From Dillenia suffruticosa (taxonomy: Eukaryota; Streptophyta; Magnoliopsida; Dilleniales; Dilleniaceae), in NCBI GenBank assembly GCA_033439265.1, contig JAVTVX010000031.1:1783501-1847500 (forward strand): a stretch of 64,000 nucleotides of DNA, read 5' to 3'. The notes under the pieces were generated by a model that worked only from the letters and a program-made list of their open reading frames with translations, did no database searches and had not been told where the DNA came from. Each line of letters begins with the position of its first letter. Within the stretch, counting starts at the first letter, position 1. Of the stretch, positions 1-12,728 are shown piece by piece. Both the position numbers and the translations under genes were made by a program.

Positions 1-103
1 CTGGCTGAGTAGGTGTCGGTGGTGGTACACGAGTCGAGGCACGATCCTCCGACTCTTCTAATTCCTTTGGTGGGGCAAAACGCGTGCTCTGTCGGGTCGT
101 CAT
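1..103 (-). pseudogene. 5' end of gag of an LTR retrotransposon (cut by window edge)
   Basis: Reading the minus strand from an ATG at 103-101 gives 34 open codons to the window edge, starting MTTRQSTRFAPP and rich in Pro, Thr, Glu and Arg. It lies about 290 bases inside a primer-binding site and an LTR in the correct order, so this is the expected position of gag. The N-terminus is too short and low in complexity to give a lineage; the long LTR and initiator-Met primer site fit a Ty3/Gypsy chromovirus-like element. Whether the rest of gag is intact lies outside the window. Confidence 0.5.
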
Positions 104-393
104 ACTTTTGCAAGAAAAAGATCCTTATTAGGTATCGTTCAAAGAATAGGCATGGTTCAAGAAATTTGAGCTAGTCACATCTTGCCTACCCTCACAAAGA
201 ATGGAATCCAATAAAAAAAGCATGTTAGGTTAGACACAACCGTATCTAACCCCCTAAAATGGATGAACTCATATACCTATAACCATGTATTGGGACTTCA
301 TGACTGTATGAAACTCTCATGCATTGAGGACTTTAAACACAAACACATTCAGGAATGTTCTCAAGACTCTCTTCCTACACAGCTCTCAACCAA

Positions 394-408
394 GTTGCTC
401 TGATATCA
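394..408 (-). other. Primer-binding site (initiator tRNA-Met type)
   Basis: On the minus strand this reads TGATATCAGAGCAAC, one base different from the usual plant initiator-Met site TGGTATCAGAGC. It lies 8 bases inside the LTR boundary at 416, which fixes the element's orientation as minus. The stretch 104-393 is the untranslated leader between this site and the gag start; I see nothing else in it. Confidence 0.7.
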
Positions 409-1607
409 ATCCAACTGCCACGCCCCGGACCGAGATCGTGAACAGCCGCCCATTATCCTGAAATGTCGATAATATTTTTACAGAAAATCGAGCAAAATCT
501 CCTTATATTTCGGAGGTCTCCCAAGTATAATTAATCCTGTATAAATCACAACCATCCTATAAAATAATCAGATGGTTATTCCGGTCTCTCCAAAATCAAC
601 AAATCCCACAGCCAACATCCAGAATAACACAAGGTTATAAACTTTTCCAGCAACCTATCCACAGACCTCTATTGCCATGCCCCCGTCAAAGGCATCGACT
701 GCTGCCAGTCACCCCTCCTGTGATTTAGAGGTGGCACCGAGTGATCCTAGAGTATACTTCTAAAACATAACACATTCCCAAGTACATACACAACGAATAA
801 GAAATGACCCAATGCAATGTTATGCAATGACATGAGAGTTCCACAATTTAAATGTCCATATTTATACAGTCATCCCAGAATTACACAATGGTCGTCTATA
901 GACCTCAGAATACATATACATTACTAATACAAATTTTACAGTAGAAATATATAATGATTCCTCAAGTCCAAACCAGATCTCTCAATGATACTGGGCGTCC
1001 TAAAAGCAATGCTCCTTGTCAAATACTATCTCTGAAACAAGAAGGGAAATGAGGGGTGAGTACTCGGGGAAGAATACTCAGTGAGTGAGTGGGTCAATGC
1101 AATCGTCTAATATGAAATGTGAAACTGGAGTGTCAAAGTATAAGTATACGAATCATATTTTAAATTATCAGGCTTTTCATTTCAACAATATATCATTAGC
1201 ACGTATTTTCAGGTCAAATATGTATCCAAAGCACTGTCATTAAGATCATAGAGCTGTCAGCCAAAAATGTCCTGGCAGAGGTCCACCGCAACCTATGGCA
1301 GGCGCACCGGAGGTGTTATATGCAAGTTTATTTAAAGTACTCTCTACCCCCGGCGTTGGCCAATCAGGAAATAGGCTATCATAGTTATAGAAAATAGACT
1401 ATCACTTCTAATACACGTATGCCAATCAGGTAGTTCGAATCCTTTAGAACCCTACCCAAATTCCTCATATTTTGTTCATGCATACAACATGTCTACAAGA
1501 CTCAAGTGTTGATACTCGACCAATCTCGCACAGGGCTCACATTAATCCAATCTCTCGCTCGCACCCAAGGGCCAACAGGGCCACAGCCCGGCGCTCCTCT
1601 GTGCAGC

Positions 1608-1812
1608 ATGTAGCGCCCATGTGCGGGGCTATGTGCAGGGCACGCAACGCCTGTGTGCAGGGCGCACAGCGCCTCTGTGCAGGGCCTGTGTACATGGCGC
1701 GCAGCGCCTATGTGCAGGGTGCGCAGTGCCTGTGTGCAAGACGCGCAGTGCCTGTATACAGGGTGCGCAGCGCCTGTGTGCAGTGCGCAACACCCAGGGC
1801 GCGCAGTGCCTA
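1608..1812. repeat. GC-rich minisatellite inside the LTR, period about 21-22 bp
   Basis: The word TGTGCAGGG, or a close variant, recurs at about 1620, 1631, 1652, 1676, 1710, 1732, 1754 and 1775, alternating with GCGCAGCGCC. Spacing in the later units is 21-22 bp. The array is much richer in GC than its surroundings and causes several overlapping Cys/Ala/Arg-rich open frames on both strands, which are artefacts. Confidence 0.75.
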
Positions 1813-1974
1813 CACGCCAACCATTTCTCCTTATTTCTCAACTTAACCCTAACATCCATTCAAATAAATCAAATGGGTAAGAAATTTTCTCACCTAGGGT
1901 TTTCTCGAAGCTCAGACATTCGTCTGAATATCTCCTCGATCGCTCCAAAATCTACAATGCTCCGTAAAAACTCG

Positions 1975-2345
1975 TGGGCTGTCACGGGCTATCACAGGCT
2001 GTGGGCTGCAGGCCACAGTAGGCTTCGTGGCCGCATTGGGCTCACGGGCTGCGCGGGCTCATGGACTTTCACGGGCTGGTGGGCTCACGAGCGGGCTGGT
2101 GGGCTCACAGGCGGGCTAGTGGGCTCACAGGCTCGCGGGCTGGCACGTGCGCTCGCGAGCTGGACTACAGTCGCGCGCTCCCGGGTTGCACGCAGTAGGT
2201 TACAGCGTGCTCGGGTGCAAGTGCGCACTCGTGCGCAAGTGCGCTCCCGAGCAGGTGCGCTCGTGCGAGGAAGCGCTCGCAAGGTCGTGCGCTCGAGCGG
2301 TCGCGCGCTAGCGCTCGCGCTCGTGCAGGGAGGAGCTACAGCGGC
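1975..2345. repeat. Second GC-rich repetitive tract inside the LTR
   Basis: The words CACGGGCT, GGGCTGGTGGGCTCACAGG and GCGCTCGCG/GTGCGCTC are repeated without one strict period. Strong strand asymmetry turns into purine-rich GAGAGA sequence from about 2450 to 2660. It is likely slippage-derived expansion within the LTR. Confidence 0.6.
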
Positions 2346-2939
2346 TCGCTCGCGGGAGAGAGGAGCTGCAACAGCTGGGTATGCTCGTGATGGTAGCGGA
2401 TCGTGGTGAAGGGTGGTGGATTCGCGGTGGAGGGCGATCAAGAGGGAAGGAGATCGCGAGAGATAGAGAGAGAGTGAGCAGCAGAGAGAGAGAAACAGTA
2501 AGAGAGAGGCTGTGAGTGAGGTAGAGAGAGAGAGAAGATGGTGGTGGTTGCTCACGGTGGAGAGAGGTGGCGGGGCGAGCAGCGATCGCAGTGGAGGAAG
2601 AAGGCGGCCGTGGAAGGTGAAGGGTCGGGGAGAGAGAAAGAGAAAGAGAGAGAGATAGATTAGGGCTTTTAGCCCTAATCTGACAAGGGGGAGTACCGCG
2701 TTTCGAGCCGAAATGCGGCGTTTCCTCCTTCCTTTTTTTTTTTTGCACCGAGTATCGATGTTACACAAATATTTGCGCCCTCGATCAGTTTTAAGAATCT
2801 TTACTCTCAAGTCTAACTAATTTTCAATATCACTAATAAACCTCCTAAAATAATCTAATGTCTCAAACTTGTACAAGATCAGATAGACGTAACCGAAATA
2901 CGTATAATCGTATATAAATGTAACAAAATACATGGCTCC

Positions 2940-3195
2940 ATTTTGAGCTCTTACATTCATAGGTCAACAAATATCAGAGTGGATCAATTGCAATGGAGTC
3001 TCAACTCTTATTGCCTTTCCAAATGGTTTCCTCGTTGATTTGCCGGTTAGACAAAACTCACATAGAGGTCACTTGACCCGAGTAAGCAGATCCAAAAGGC
3101 CACTTGCAGCTAATCGGTTCATTCTCTCTTGCCCTATGTGGCTAAATCTACTATGACAAACAGTAACATCATCAACTATGCTATCAGATGTATAG
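2940..3195 (-). pseudogene. Copia GAG-pre-integrase remnant
   Basis: The minus strand reads VCHSRFSHIGQERMNRLAAS and then, past a stop, PLCEFCLTGKSTRKPF, with a trailing SDI-like integrase start. The H, C..C spacing is that of the pre-integrase and zinc-binding region of Copia polyproteins. It is interrupted by a stop codon and is not functional. Confidence 0.65.
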
Positions 3196-3877
3196 GCATA
3201 GAAGATAAATGAGAAATTTCATTAAAAGAAACAGCGCATATAGTTTATCATGGACTAAATCAGTATATAATAAAGACTATCGTAAGAAATAAAAACACTC
3301 AAGTTTCCAAACAAAACAGAATATCCTAAGCGATCAAGACAAAATACAGATATAAGATTTTACAGAATCTAGGAATCATAAAAAACATTATGTAGATATA
3401 AGACTTGGTTACTTCATAGCCTCCTCACATGGGAACTTAATCGACGGAACTTTACATGGTCAGTGGCTCTTGAGTCTTTCACTCGCCACACTAGTAAGCG
3501 AAATGTCCAAACTTGCCATATACATAGTATTTGACTTTTGGTCATCGGTCTTAGCAGATGGCTATTTCTTACCTTGGCTTTTGGTTTTCCTATCATGCTT
3601 GCGCCACATGTGCTTGAAGTCCTGAGAGCCCTTACTCTACTCCAACACAAAAACATGACCCGAAATAGACCTAACCACCTCTTGGCACTCCTCCTTGAGC
3701 TCGTAATGGCTACTCACATCCATGAAAGTACGAATACTCCAATGTGTGTGAGATAGGTCTTAACCATATCTCAGGAGTCAGGTAAAGACTGGATCCCCCC
3801 AACACCTGAAACTCATCCGACATTGCCTACTCCATATTCTTTAAAGAGGCAATCATACTCAACATGTACATAAAATG

Positions 3878-4147
3878 TTATTTCATAGTATGATCCGGCC
3901 TCTTCTTATAGGTGATAAACCTATAAGTCAACATTCTCAGCTTCGGAGCTGACTGGGAATCAAAATGCTCTTTTAGAGCAACCCAGACTGACATTGCAGT
4001 AGGATACTGCTCATCAACTGGGATCAAGTCATTATGCATACTGCTCATAAGAATTGCCCTATCCTGGCCATCTTTTCTCTTCCAAGCACGATACGTCTCG
4101 TGATCCCGTCTCTCCAGAGGTGTAGTACTCTCCCTGGAGTTCGACAT
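3878..4147 (-). pseudogene. Copia gag N-terminal fragment
   Basis: An 89-codon open frame encodes the N-terminal part of a Copia gag (UBN2 / Retrotran_gag type). It has the family's 'Y..WK', 'P.DEQYPTA..VW..LKEHF' and 'KLRMLTYRFITYK' spacing. It starts at an ATG about 0.9 kb inside the primer-binding site. The frame breaks after 'DHTMK', and the rest of gag is out of frame. Confidence 0.65.
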
Positions 4148-5091
4148 CTCGTACCTCAGAACCTCTACTAGGTCCTGCTTCTAAAAAAAGAATCCGAACC
4201 TTTCGGTGTCAAATATTATAATTTTCACTATTCAGTTTGTCTCCCTTCAATCAAGCACGACACTCTTAATTGCAACCATTATCTTTGTTATATAGAATGT
4301 TAGTGACTAATGATACATACTTTCACAATTTTTGCAAACCCTACGAATCACCAAATCCTAAATGATTTGAGTATAGATCCCTGGGCAAACATATGAGTCA
4401 ACGGGATCCTTATGCACTGCCACGCACTAACGGCGCTCCTCCACACGCTAGCAGTTGTCTGGCGCACGTGCCTGCACCGACCTAGTTCACGCGCCTCTAT
4501 TCACATGTGGTTCACACGCCTGTGGGTCTAGAGCCTTTCTTCTTTACTCGACGGGTTTGCAATCGGGTTTTTTGACCCGGTTTCTGAAAAACTTATTTCC
4601 GGCCATTTTTTTAAGGCTATTTGGTCTAGAAAATAAAATTTGGCTTCCCAAAATCATTCTCAACTTGATTTTTTGGAGATTCAAGCCCTAATCTCGGCGA
4701 ATCAAATGTCTAAAATTTTGGCCCTTCGCGACCATGTTGAAAAACTCAGTTTTCAGTAACGGCAATGCACAATACATATGTCAAAAGATAGATCAATACA
4801 CAATAAGCATATTTATGCCATTTTTATAGATCAATTAGTTTTCTATCTCGACAGATATAAGGTTTTCAATTTCAATCACCATTAGCACCAAAAACTTTGA
4901 CCTTCAATTTCAAGATCTAAATAAACTCCAAAAATTATATTAAAAAAGTTATATTTGTGATCTACAAATCATGGATAATATCGTGGTATAATTAGATTCA
5001 TGAAATTCATCCGTAATCCAAACCCTAAATTTTATACCCAAAAAAATTCTGAAAAATTTATTCTTATAAATCCAACATGCTCTAATACCAC

Positions 5092-5600
5092 TATTGGATT
5101 TTAATTCATACACAAGCGGAAGTGTGACAAAATTTTTGGAATAATACAAGATTTGGATTTTCGGGCATACTTTGGTGAGTAATGAAGGGTTGGACTTGTC
5201 CGTCCTTAAGAATTTAATATGATATAATAGGGTACACCTTTACTAACCCCCAAAAGAATCTAGTGAAAAACAACTACATAATTCAAATATTTGGTTGAGG
5301 GAACTATTTAAGATGATGATTGGAAGATTTTATTATTTATGAAAGCAAGTTAGTCACGCACTTGACATATAAAAGATTTATCATGTTAGTGTAAAAAATA
5401 ATATTATGGGCACACGCAATATGATGTGTATTGGAAAACTAAAGAAAAATCCCACTCTATAAGGATTTAACTCTTTATTTCATTTTTTTTTACATATATA
5501 AAACACATATACACAATACAAAATTACTCATTATGGCATTAGGTGTGATACAAGCATTATGGAAAGGGTTAGCAATTAGGTACAGTACCTAGGGAACTCA
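5092..5600 (-). mobile_element. 5' LTR of the decayed Copia element (outer end not located)
   Basis: The sequence starts immediately outside the primer-binding site with TATTGGATTTTAATTC on the plus strand, a degraded terminus. No second LTR copy is in the window, so the outer boundary is an estimate only. The sequence is AT-rich with no open frame of interest. Confidence 0.4.
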
Positions 5601-6408
5601 AAAAGAGGAGGCATTCGTATAAACTACGCCGACTCCCTTTTCTTTGGGGCCAAATCCAACCCCCCGAGTTGGAGATTTCAAATATTAATAAAGGTTTTTA
5701 AAATACTGTTAAAAATTTTACAATACTATTTATTTATTAGAAATTATGATTTTTTTTCCTTTTTACTATTGCCCCATGTATTATCGTATGTACAAAAGAT
5801 AAAGATGTATCTCAATTTAATAACGTATCAAATAAACCAAAGGGAAAAAAAAAAAAAAAAGAAATTGAGTAAATGCATATGACAAAGGGTAGAGTACATT
5901 TTGGTCTTTCATGAAACGAAAATCAATGGGGAAGGTTTACCTGGCCTTTTGAGTGGTTGTGTGGTCCATGGGGGACACTGTTAGTTTGCTTACGAGGTTT
6001 GCTTCATTTTATAAGCATAACTGTTTTGGGAAGAGTAATATGCATTAGGATGCCCTTCCATAGGGCAAAGCATCATCTCTTTGTTGGAAATTCTGCCCCT
6101 CAGTCTTTTTGCATAACATTGGTAACAATATATAGGACTATGGAATAAAAATAAAAGGGCTGTTTAAAATTAAGACCAGACCTACACTTAAATTATAAGC
6201 CCACCTGAAGTTCATAATTAATATATACATACACACACACACCCACAAATACACACATATACATATATGTTTTGTCAAACAAAAGATATAAACTAAAAAG
6301 TAAAGGGGTGTCAATGGGCAAGCCTAGACAAATTGAAAACCCTTCAGGCTGGTTCTAGGCTTGGCAAGAGCTCCTATTGTAAGGCTAAGCCCATGCCTGG
6401 CTCGATTG
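5601..6408. other. Intergenic stretch without a recognisable gene
   Basis: AT-rich DNA. The only structure seen is a short A-run near 5842-5860 and a CA/TA-rich microsatellite at about 6222-6270. The small open frame near 5957-6148 has no recognisable motif. Confidence 0.5.
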
Positions 6409-6413
6409 ATGCC

Positions 6414-6578
6414 TGTTGGAGTCAAATTTTGACTTCACAAATAACTGTTCTTCCGACCCGAATGAGGAGCTTGTGCCGAGAGTGTTCGCCGTGATCTTCT
6501 TGAATAGGAAACCTGTCAAAACCCTGCTAGGACTAGTCTAGTGGGAGACTCTGACACTCAATTCAGATACAGTAATAA

Positions 6579-6609
<31 letters not shown>

Positions 6610-7529
6610 AGACCGAAGAGCCCGAACTATAGCCTGTGTTACTTCTGTGTGCCGTATGTAGAGTTGACCGATACCGATACATCGGTTGGGTCATCATCAA
6701 TGAAGAAACCGGCAAAAACCCTACTAGGGCTATCTTGGTAGGGGACTCCCATAATCAAGTCAAATGGAGTGATAATAGAAAGATCGAGAAGCCCAGGATA
6801 TGTCCTTGTACTAAGTGTATAGATTCGCCCTCACGTTTATTGCATATAAGGAGCCATGAATATGGCTCTATGTGTGATGTATGTATGCAGAGAGAGATAA
6901 TAAATATATTACGTATATATAATTGAGTATTAAGTCATGCCTTTGACGGTTTATAGAATGGAGTATGAAATTATATCTTTGATGATGTATAACTAGGCAT
7001 AACATCATACATCTGACAAAGTAGAATTGGGCAGCCTCCTTGTGCCTTCGAGATATGTGTGTAGAGAGAGAGAATATTGTGTAGTCATGTATATATTTGT
7101 GTAGTTGTGGTCATGCCACCTTGGTGGGTATGTAAACATAGAGTTGAATGTGCATAAAGAGAGAGAGAATAATGGGTGCTTCTCTTGTAGAAAATTGAAT
7201 GTGAATCCCCTTTGTGGATTACCTTTACTTTGTATGTATAGTCTTCCAAGGGGTTTAGAAAACTTTACTTTCCTTTTGTCTGTAGTCTTCCAAAATGATA
7301 TGAATTGTGGTCTAAGAATTTTAGAAGAATTAGAATTCTCCAAAATTAAATAAGGTTTAGGATTTTAGAAGGGTTTTATTCCTTATTGAGAGTCCATGAG
7401 AATTAGAATCCTATAGGATTCAGAAAGGTTTGAAATTGTTAAAAATTTCCTTTCTTATCGGATGATTATAAGATAATTGAAATCTCATGGGAATAAAGAA
7501 TGTTTTCGCTGTTAAACTGAGTACTATCA
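6414..7529 (-). repeat. 3' LTR of the LARD-like element
   Basis: Direct repeat of 11177-12259. Shared blocks include 'gccgagagtgttc', 'cttcttgaat', 'ggtgggtatgtaaacatagagttgaatgtg' (split here for length) and the terminal 'ctgttaaac..gtac.atca'. It contains a GA microsatellite (about 6575-6610) absent from the other copy. The small open frames are shadows. Confidence 0.85.
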
Positions 7530-7669
7530 CCTACCCCCTTAATAGCATTTTGGAAAATTTGTATTAGGAGTAAATTGAATCATGGAATCGGAAGAGACAC
7601 AAAAGTGGAGCATTAAATGCGGAATGCGATGGTGATAGATTGTGAGAATTGCTTGAGAAAAATTTTGAT

Positions 7670-8310
7670 TTTAGGGCGGCAATCGAGAGGTTGAGAGACC
7701 GGAAGATTGAGAGATCGAGAGGTCAGGAGAACAAGAGAACGAGTGATCGAAAGATCACATGACCAAGAGTTCAGATGAGAGATGAGAGGTCGGGAGACTG
7801 TGTGGTAGAGAGATTGGAAAGTTGAGAGACCAAGCGGTCGAGAGAACGAATACTGTGAAGCTGGAAGGTGAGAGACCGGGAGACCAGGAGACAGGAAATC
7901 GAGAAGTTGAGAGACCAAGAGATCGAATGATTGGGAGGTCGAATGACTAAGAGATCGAATGATTGGGAGGTTGAATGACCGAGAGATCTGGAGACTGAGA
8001 GGTCAAGAGACAAGAAGTCAAGTGACTGAGAGGTCGACTGACTGGGAGGTTGAATGACCGAGAGTTTGGGAGATCAAGAGGTCACGTAACCAAAAGGTCA
8101 CGTGACCGAGATATCGGGAGACCAAGAAGTCGAGAGATAGAGAGGTCGAGTAACCAAGAGGTCAAATGACCAAGAGATCGAGAGATTGAGGGGTCGAGAG
8201 ATCGAGATGTCGAGAGACTAAGAGATCAAGAGACTAAGGGGTCGAGAGTTTGAGACATTAGGAGACCGACAGGTCAAGAGTTCGAGGGGTCAAGAGTTTG
8301 AGACATTGGG
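7670..8310. repeat. Degenerate short-unit array (GAGAGGTCGA-type words)
   Basis: About 640 bases are made of near-repeats of 'gagaggtcgagaga', 'accaagagatcgaatgattgggaggtc' and 'accgggagac', with a basic unit of about 9-11 bp and some longer repeats of about 40 bp (compare 7912-7945 with 7946-7980). Read on the minus strand it gives Ser/Leu-rich frames (SRSLDL...), which are repeat artefacts. It lies inside the non-coding LTR element. Confidence 0.75.
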
Positions 8311-8329
8311 TATATGAATGTATTAGTCA

Positions 8330-9803
<1,474 letters not shown>

Positions 9804-10091
9804 ACTGAATTGGAGTATGTGTTTTGTTAGTGTGACAAGACTCTCAGTGAGTGCTAGAGGTCATTATTGCCACATCTACAATGTATGAAAATTTTTATGA
9901 AATAAAAGATGTTTGCATAATATCTAAAGATTTTATGAATGAAGAAATAGAGTGTGTTGAGATAAAGTAACCCGAGTGCTGAGTTATCCCCAAAAACATT
10001 GTAGCTACGAGAGAGTATTAGGCTTTAGAGTTGAGAGAATATATACTAAAACAAATTGTGCAACCAGTATGATACGGTGCTGAGAGAAAAA

Positions 10092-10382
10092 GAGTTAGAT
10101 CTCGTCCAGTGCAGTAGTATCTATATTAAACAACAAACCAAAAGAAAGGGAGTTGTATCCTATCTGGACATCGAGGCCCATATGTAAACAGAAATTTGAG
10201 AAAAAGGGAATTGAATCCCATCCGAGGGTCGGGGTCCATATATAATCAGGAGAATAAGAGAATGGGAATTGAATTCCATCTGAGGGCCGAGTTCTATATA
10301 TAAATAGAAAGCCAAGAAAAAGAGAGTTGAATCCCATCCAAGGGCTGATGGCTGCATATAAATAGAAAACCGAGAGTGTATG
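10092..10382. repeat. Five-unit tandem array, exact 58-bp period
   Basis: The word GAGTTG/GAATTG/GAGTTA starts units at 10092, 10150, 10208, 10266 and 10324, each 58 bp apart. Units share 'aatcccatc.gagggc.gag', 'tatataaatagaaa' and 'aga.aaag'. The constant spacing with sequence drift suggests old unequal crossing-over. It lies in the interior of the non-coding LTR element. Confidence 0.85.
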
Positions 10383-10424
10383 TGCAGAACCCATGTCATG
10401 TTGTGAACCGATAGAGTATCCTTG

Positions 10425-10660
10425 GCATTCCACTAGGAGACTGTAGAGGCTTTGCACCAAGATAGCGTACCAGGCATTGCACCTTGAGTGTGTAAAGCTT
10501 ACCAAGCATTACCTAATGGTACTCGGAGGCGTTGCACCTTGAGTGTGTAAAGCATATTGGGGGCATTGCACCCTGAAAAGCGTACCGAGCATTGCGCCGA
10601 TGGTACTCGGGAGCATTACGCCATGGAAAGCGTACTGGCCGTTGTGCCGAGAGATTGTGA
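10425..10660. repeat. Second tandem array, GCATTGCACC words, period about 22-34 bp
   Basis: GCATTGCACC or a variant (GCGTTGCACC, GCATTGCGCC, GCATTACGCC, CCGTTGTGCC) recurs about eight times between 10447 and 10648, alternating with 'gagtgtgtaaagc' and 'aaagcgtac'. Spacing is irregular (22-34 bp). It directly follows the 58-bp array. Confidence 0.7.
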
Positions 10661-11176
10661 GCCTACAAAAGAAAATGTGGTAAACTAGAGCCTTATTGGC
10701 ATAGGGGTCTGAACAGTGGTTATTTGAGATGTAATGAAAAAGTGACAAAATGTATGGAATAGTGATAAAGATAAAATTGACCATGTAGTAAGTAGCGGAT
10801 AGAAATTACTAGACCAAGAGTTTCGATGGATCCGGATCATAGTTGAACACTCTGGTGTTGAAAGGTGTGATGGACTATTGCTAATCAAGACATAATGAAG
10901 TAACAGAATATGTAGAATAGGAATATTATTGTTGTGATGAATATAAAGCAAGATTTCATTTCAAAAGAATTTGTTAGCGATACTAAAATAATAGTAGGAT
11001 TTGAATAAGAATTATGAATCCAAGTTGTCGGTATTTATTGAGTCAAAAGGTGAGACATTCATTGCATCACCTTCATTTCTTTTCTTTGGTGACAGGGTGC
11101 TAGGAGAAAGGAAATGAAGTAGGGCATGAAAGTTCTATGGCTAATCAGTCAATCGTTCCTATAGATGATGCCAATC

Positions 11177-12259
11177 TATTGGAACCAAAATTTGACTCCA
11201 TAGATAACTACACTTCTAACATGAACAGAGAGCTTGAGCCGAGAGTGTTCACCATGGTCTTCTTGAATGGAAAACCTATGAAAACCCCACCAAGGTTGGC
11301 CCAACAAGGGGACTTCAATATTTAAGTTAGATAGAGTAGTAAAAGAAAGAGAAATGACTAAGAGAGCCCGAACTATAGTCTTGTATTACCTCTGTGTACT
11401 GTATGTAGAGTTGATCAATAATGGTGCATCGGCTGGGTCGTCATTAATGGAAAAATCTGCAAAAACCCCACCAAGGCTAGCCTAGGGGGAAGATTCTGAG
11501 ACTCAAGTTAGATAGAGTGCTAATAGAAAGATTGATGAGTCTCAAATATGGCCTTGTATTATGCGTATAGAATTCACCCTCGTGCATTGTGTGTAAAGAG
11601 CTATGAACATGGCTCTATGTGTGATGTATGTATCCATAGAGAGATGATAAACATATTATGTATGTATAATTGAGTATTAAGTCATACCTCTAATGGTGAA
11701 TAGAATGGAGTATGAAATTGTATCTCTGATGGTGTATAGTTTGGCATGAAGATGTGCCTCTGATGATACAGAATTGAGCTGTCTCCTTGTGCCTTCCAAA
11801 CGTGTGTGAGAGAGAGAATATTGTGTAGTTGTGGTTGTAACCCTTGGTGGGAATATAGATGTAGAGTTGAATGTGTATAAAGAGAGAGAATATTGGGTGC
11901 TTCTCTTGTAGAGAATTGAAAGTGTATTGCATTTGTGGGTTACCTTTGCTTTATATATATAGCCTTTTAAAAAGCGTAGAAAACCCTATTTTTCATTTGT
12001 TTGTAGTCTTTCAAAATGGCATGAATTGTGGTCAAAAAATTTTAGAAAATTTAGAATCCCCTTAAATTAAGAAAAGTTTAGGATTTTAGAAAAGTTTTTT
12101 TTTTTTTTTTTCTTATTGAGAGTTCAAGAGAATAAGAATTCTATCGGATTAAGGAAAGTTTGAATTTGTTAAAAATTTCCTTCCTTATCGAATAATTATA
12201 AGAGAATTGAAATCTCACCATAATAAGAAAAGCTTTTACTGTTAAACCAAGTACCATCA
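11177..12259 (-). repeat. 5' LTR of the LARD-like element
   Basis: Second LTR copy. Its outer end is CATCA followed by the target duplication ATGCC. Its inner end TATTGGAACC is one base off the TG terminus seen in the other copy. The many substitutions and small indels between the two copies indicate an old insertion. It contains a poly-T tract at about 12097-12111. Confidence 0.85.
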
Positions 12260-12264
12260 ATGCC

Positions 12265-12493
12265 TATAAGAATTTTTACATTACTTGAATAGTTCAATTT
12301 GCACCATAGTCAATGTCTAGCGCTGCATCTTTAACCATAGTTTTTGCAAAGTACTATTGATCTACCAACATCCTTTGGATGTAATGGTAAGAGTATTTAA
12401 TTATTTTATTCAAAATTTCGAATTTAAATTTTTATAATAAAAAAATAGGTATCGGGAGAACTAACCCCAAATGGATCCCACTTCTGTCTTCTT
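12265..12493. other. Flank between LTR element and SINE; no gene seen
   Basis: AT-rich sequence without motif or open frame. Confidence 0.4.
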
Positions 12494-12511
12494 AACTAAA
12501 CAAAGGGTAGA

Positions 12512-12710
12512 CCAACATCTAACGGCACAGTTGGTTCGGGAACTAATGCCCCTTAACCATGATCGGGAGTTCGATCCCCTATGGGAATGGAAAAATCAAC
12601 GCTGGGAGATCTGCCCCCTCAATTGGGCTCTACAAGCGATTGACGCTGATTAGTCGATGCGAAACCCCGGATACTAGGTTGGTGGCCTAGCCATGGTACC
12701 AAAAAAAAAA
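12512..12710 (+). mobile_element. tRNA-derived SINE, copy 1, with perfect 18-bp target duplication
   Basis: The body has a tRNA-like head with an A-box-like CACAGTTGGTTCGGG and a B box GGAGTTCGATCCC, a tRNA-unrelated body ending GGCCTAGCCATGGTACC, and an A10 tail. The 18-base sequence AACTAAACAAAGGGTAGA is repeated exactly at 12494-12511 and 12711-12728, as expected for LINE-type target-primed insertion. The copy at 36365-36570 belongs to the same family. The 60-codon open frame across it is not a gene. Confidence 0.9.
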
Positions 12711-12728
12711 AACTAAACAAAGGGTAGA

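Larger units (their letters stand above)
416..2765 (-). mobile_element. 5' LTR (2.35 kb) of a minus-strand LTR retrotransposon
   Basis: The plus strand begins TGCCACGCCCCGG and ends TGTTACA, so the LTR has TG..CA-type ends, and a primer-binding site follows on the inner side. Several blocks match the solo LTR at 24835-27574 in the same order: the CGCCCCGG start, a 'gaggggtgagta..actcagtgagtg' block near 1045, a 'ctcacctagggtttt' block near 1888 and the final GTTACA. The two are members of one LTR family. The central part is replaced by private GC-rich tandem arrays. Short open frames inside it are low-complexity and not genes. The flanks do not give a target duplication because the other end is outside the window. 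Confidence 0.75.
2860..5091 (-). mobile_element. Decayed Copia retrotransposon, 5' part (gag, protease, pre-integrase)
   Basis: In minus-strand order: a primer-binding site at 5079-5090 (TGGTATTAGAGC, one mismatch to the initiator-Met site); an untranslated leader of about 0.9 kb; a gag fragment at 4147-3878 (MSNSRESTTPLERRDHETYRAW); a zinc-knuckle remnant (GKFGHFAY) and protease remnant (DSRATDHV, with the catalytic DSG changed) near 3520-3430; and a pre-integrase segment at about 3190-2940 (SRFSHIGQERMNRLAASGLL, then PLCEFCLTGK). Stops and frameshifts interrupt every part. It ends where the neighbouring LTR begins, so reverse transcriptase and the 3' LTR are missing. It was probably truncated by, or broken before, the Gypsy-like insertion at 416-2765. 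Confidence 0.7.

Noticed and set aside
1621-2409. Long open frames rich in Cys, Ala, Arg or Ser/Leu across 1472-2810 on both strands
   Set aside because: They follow GC-rich and GA-rich tandem repeats inside an LTR, exist in several frames at once and contain no domain.
7613-8013. Ser/Leu-repeat protein on the minus strand
   Set aside because: Produced by the short-unit array; no start context or homologous domain.
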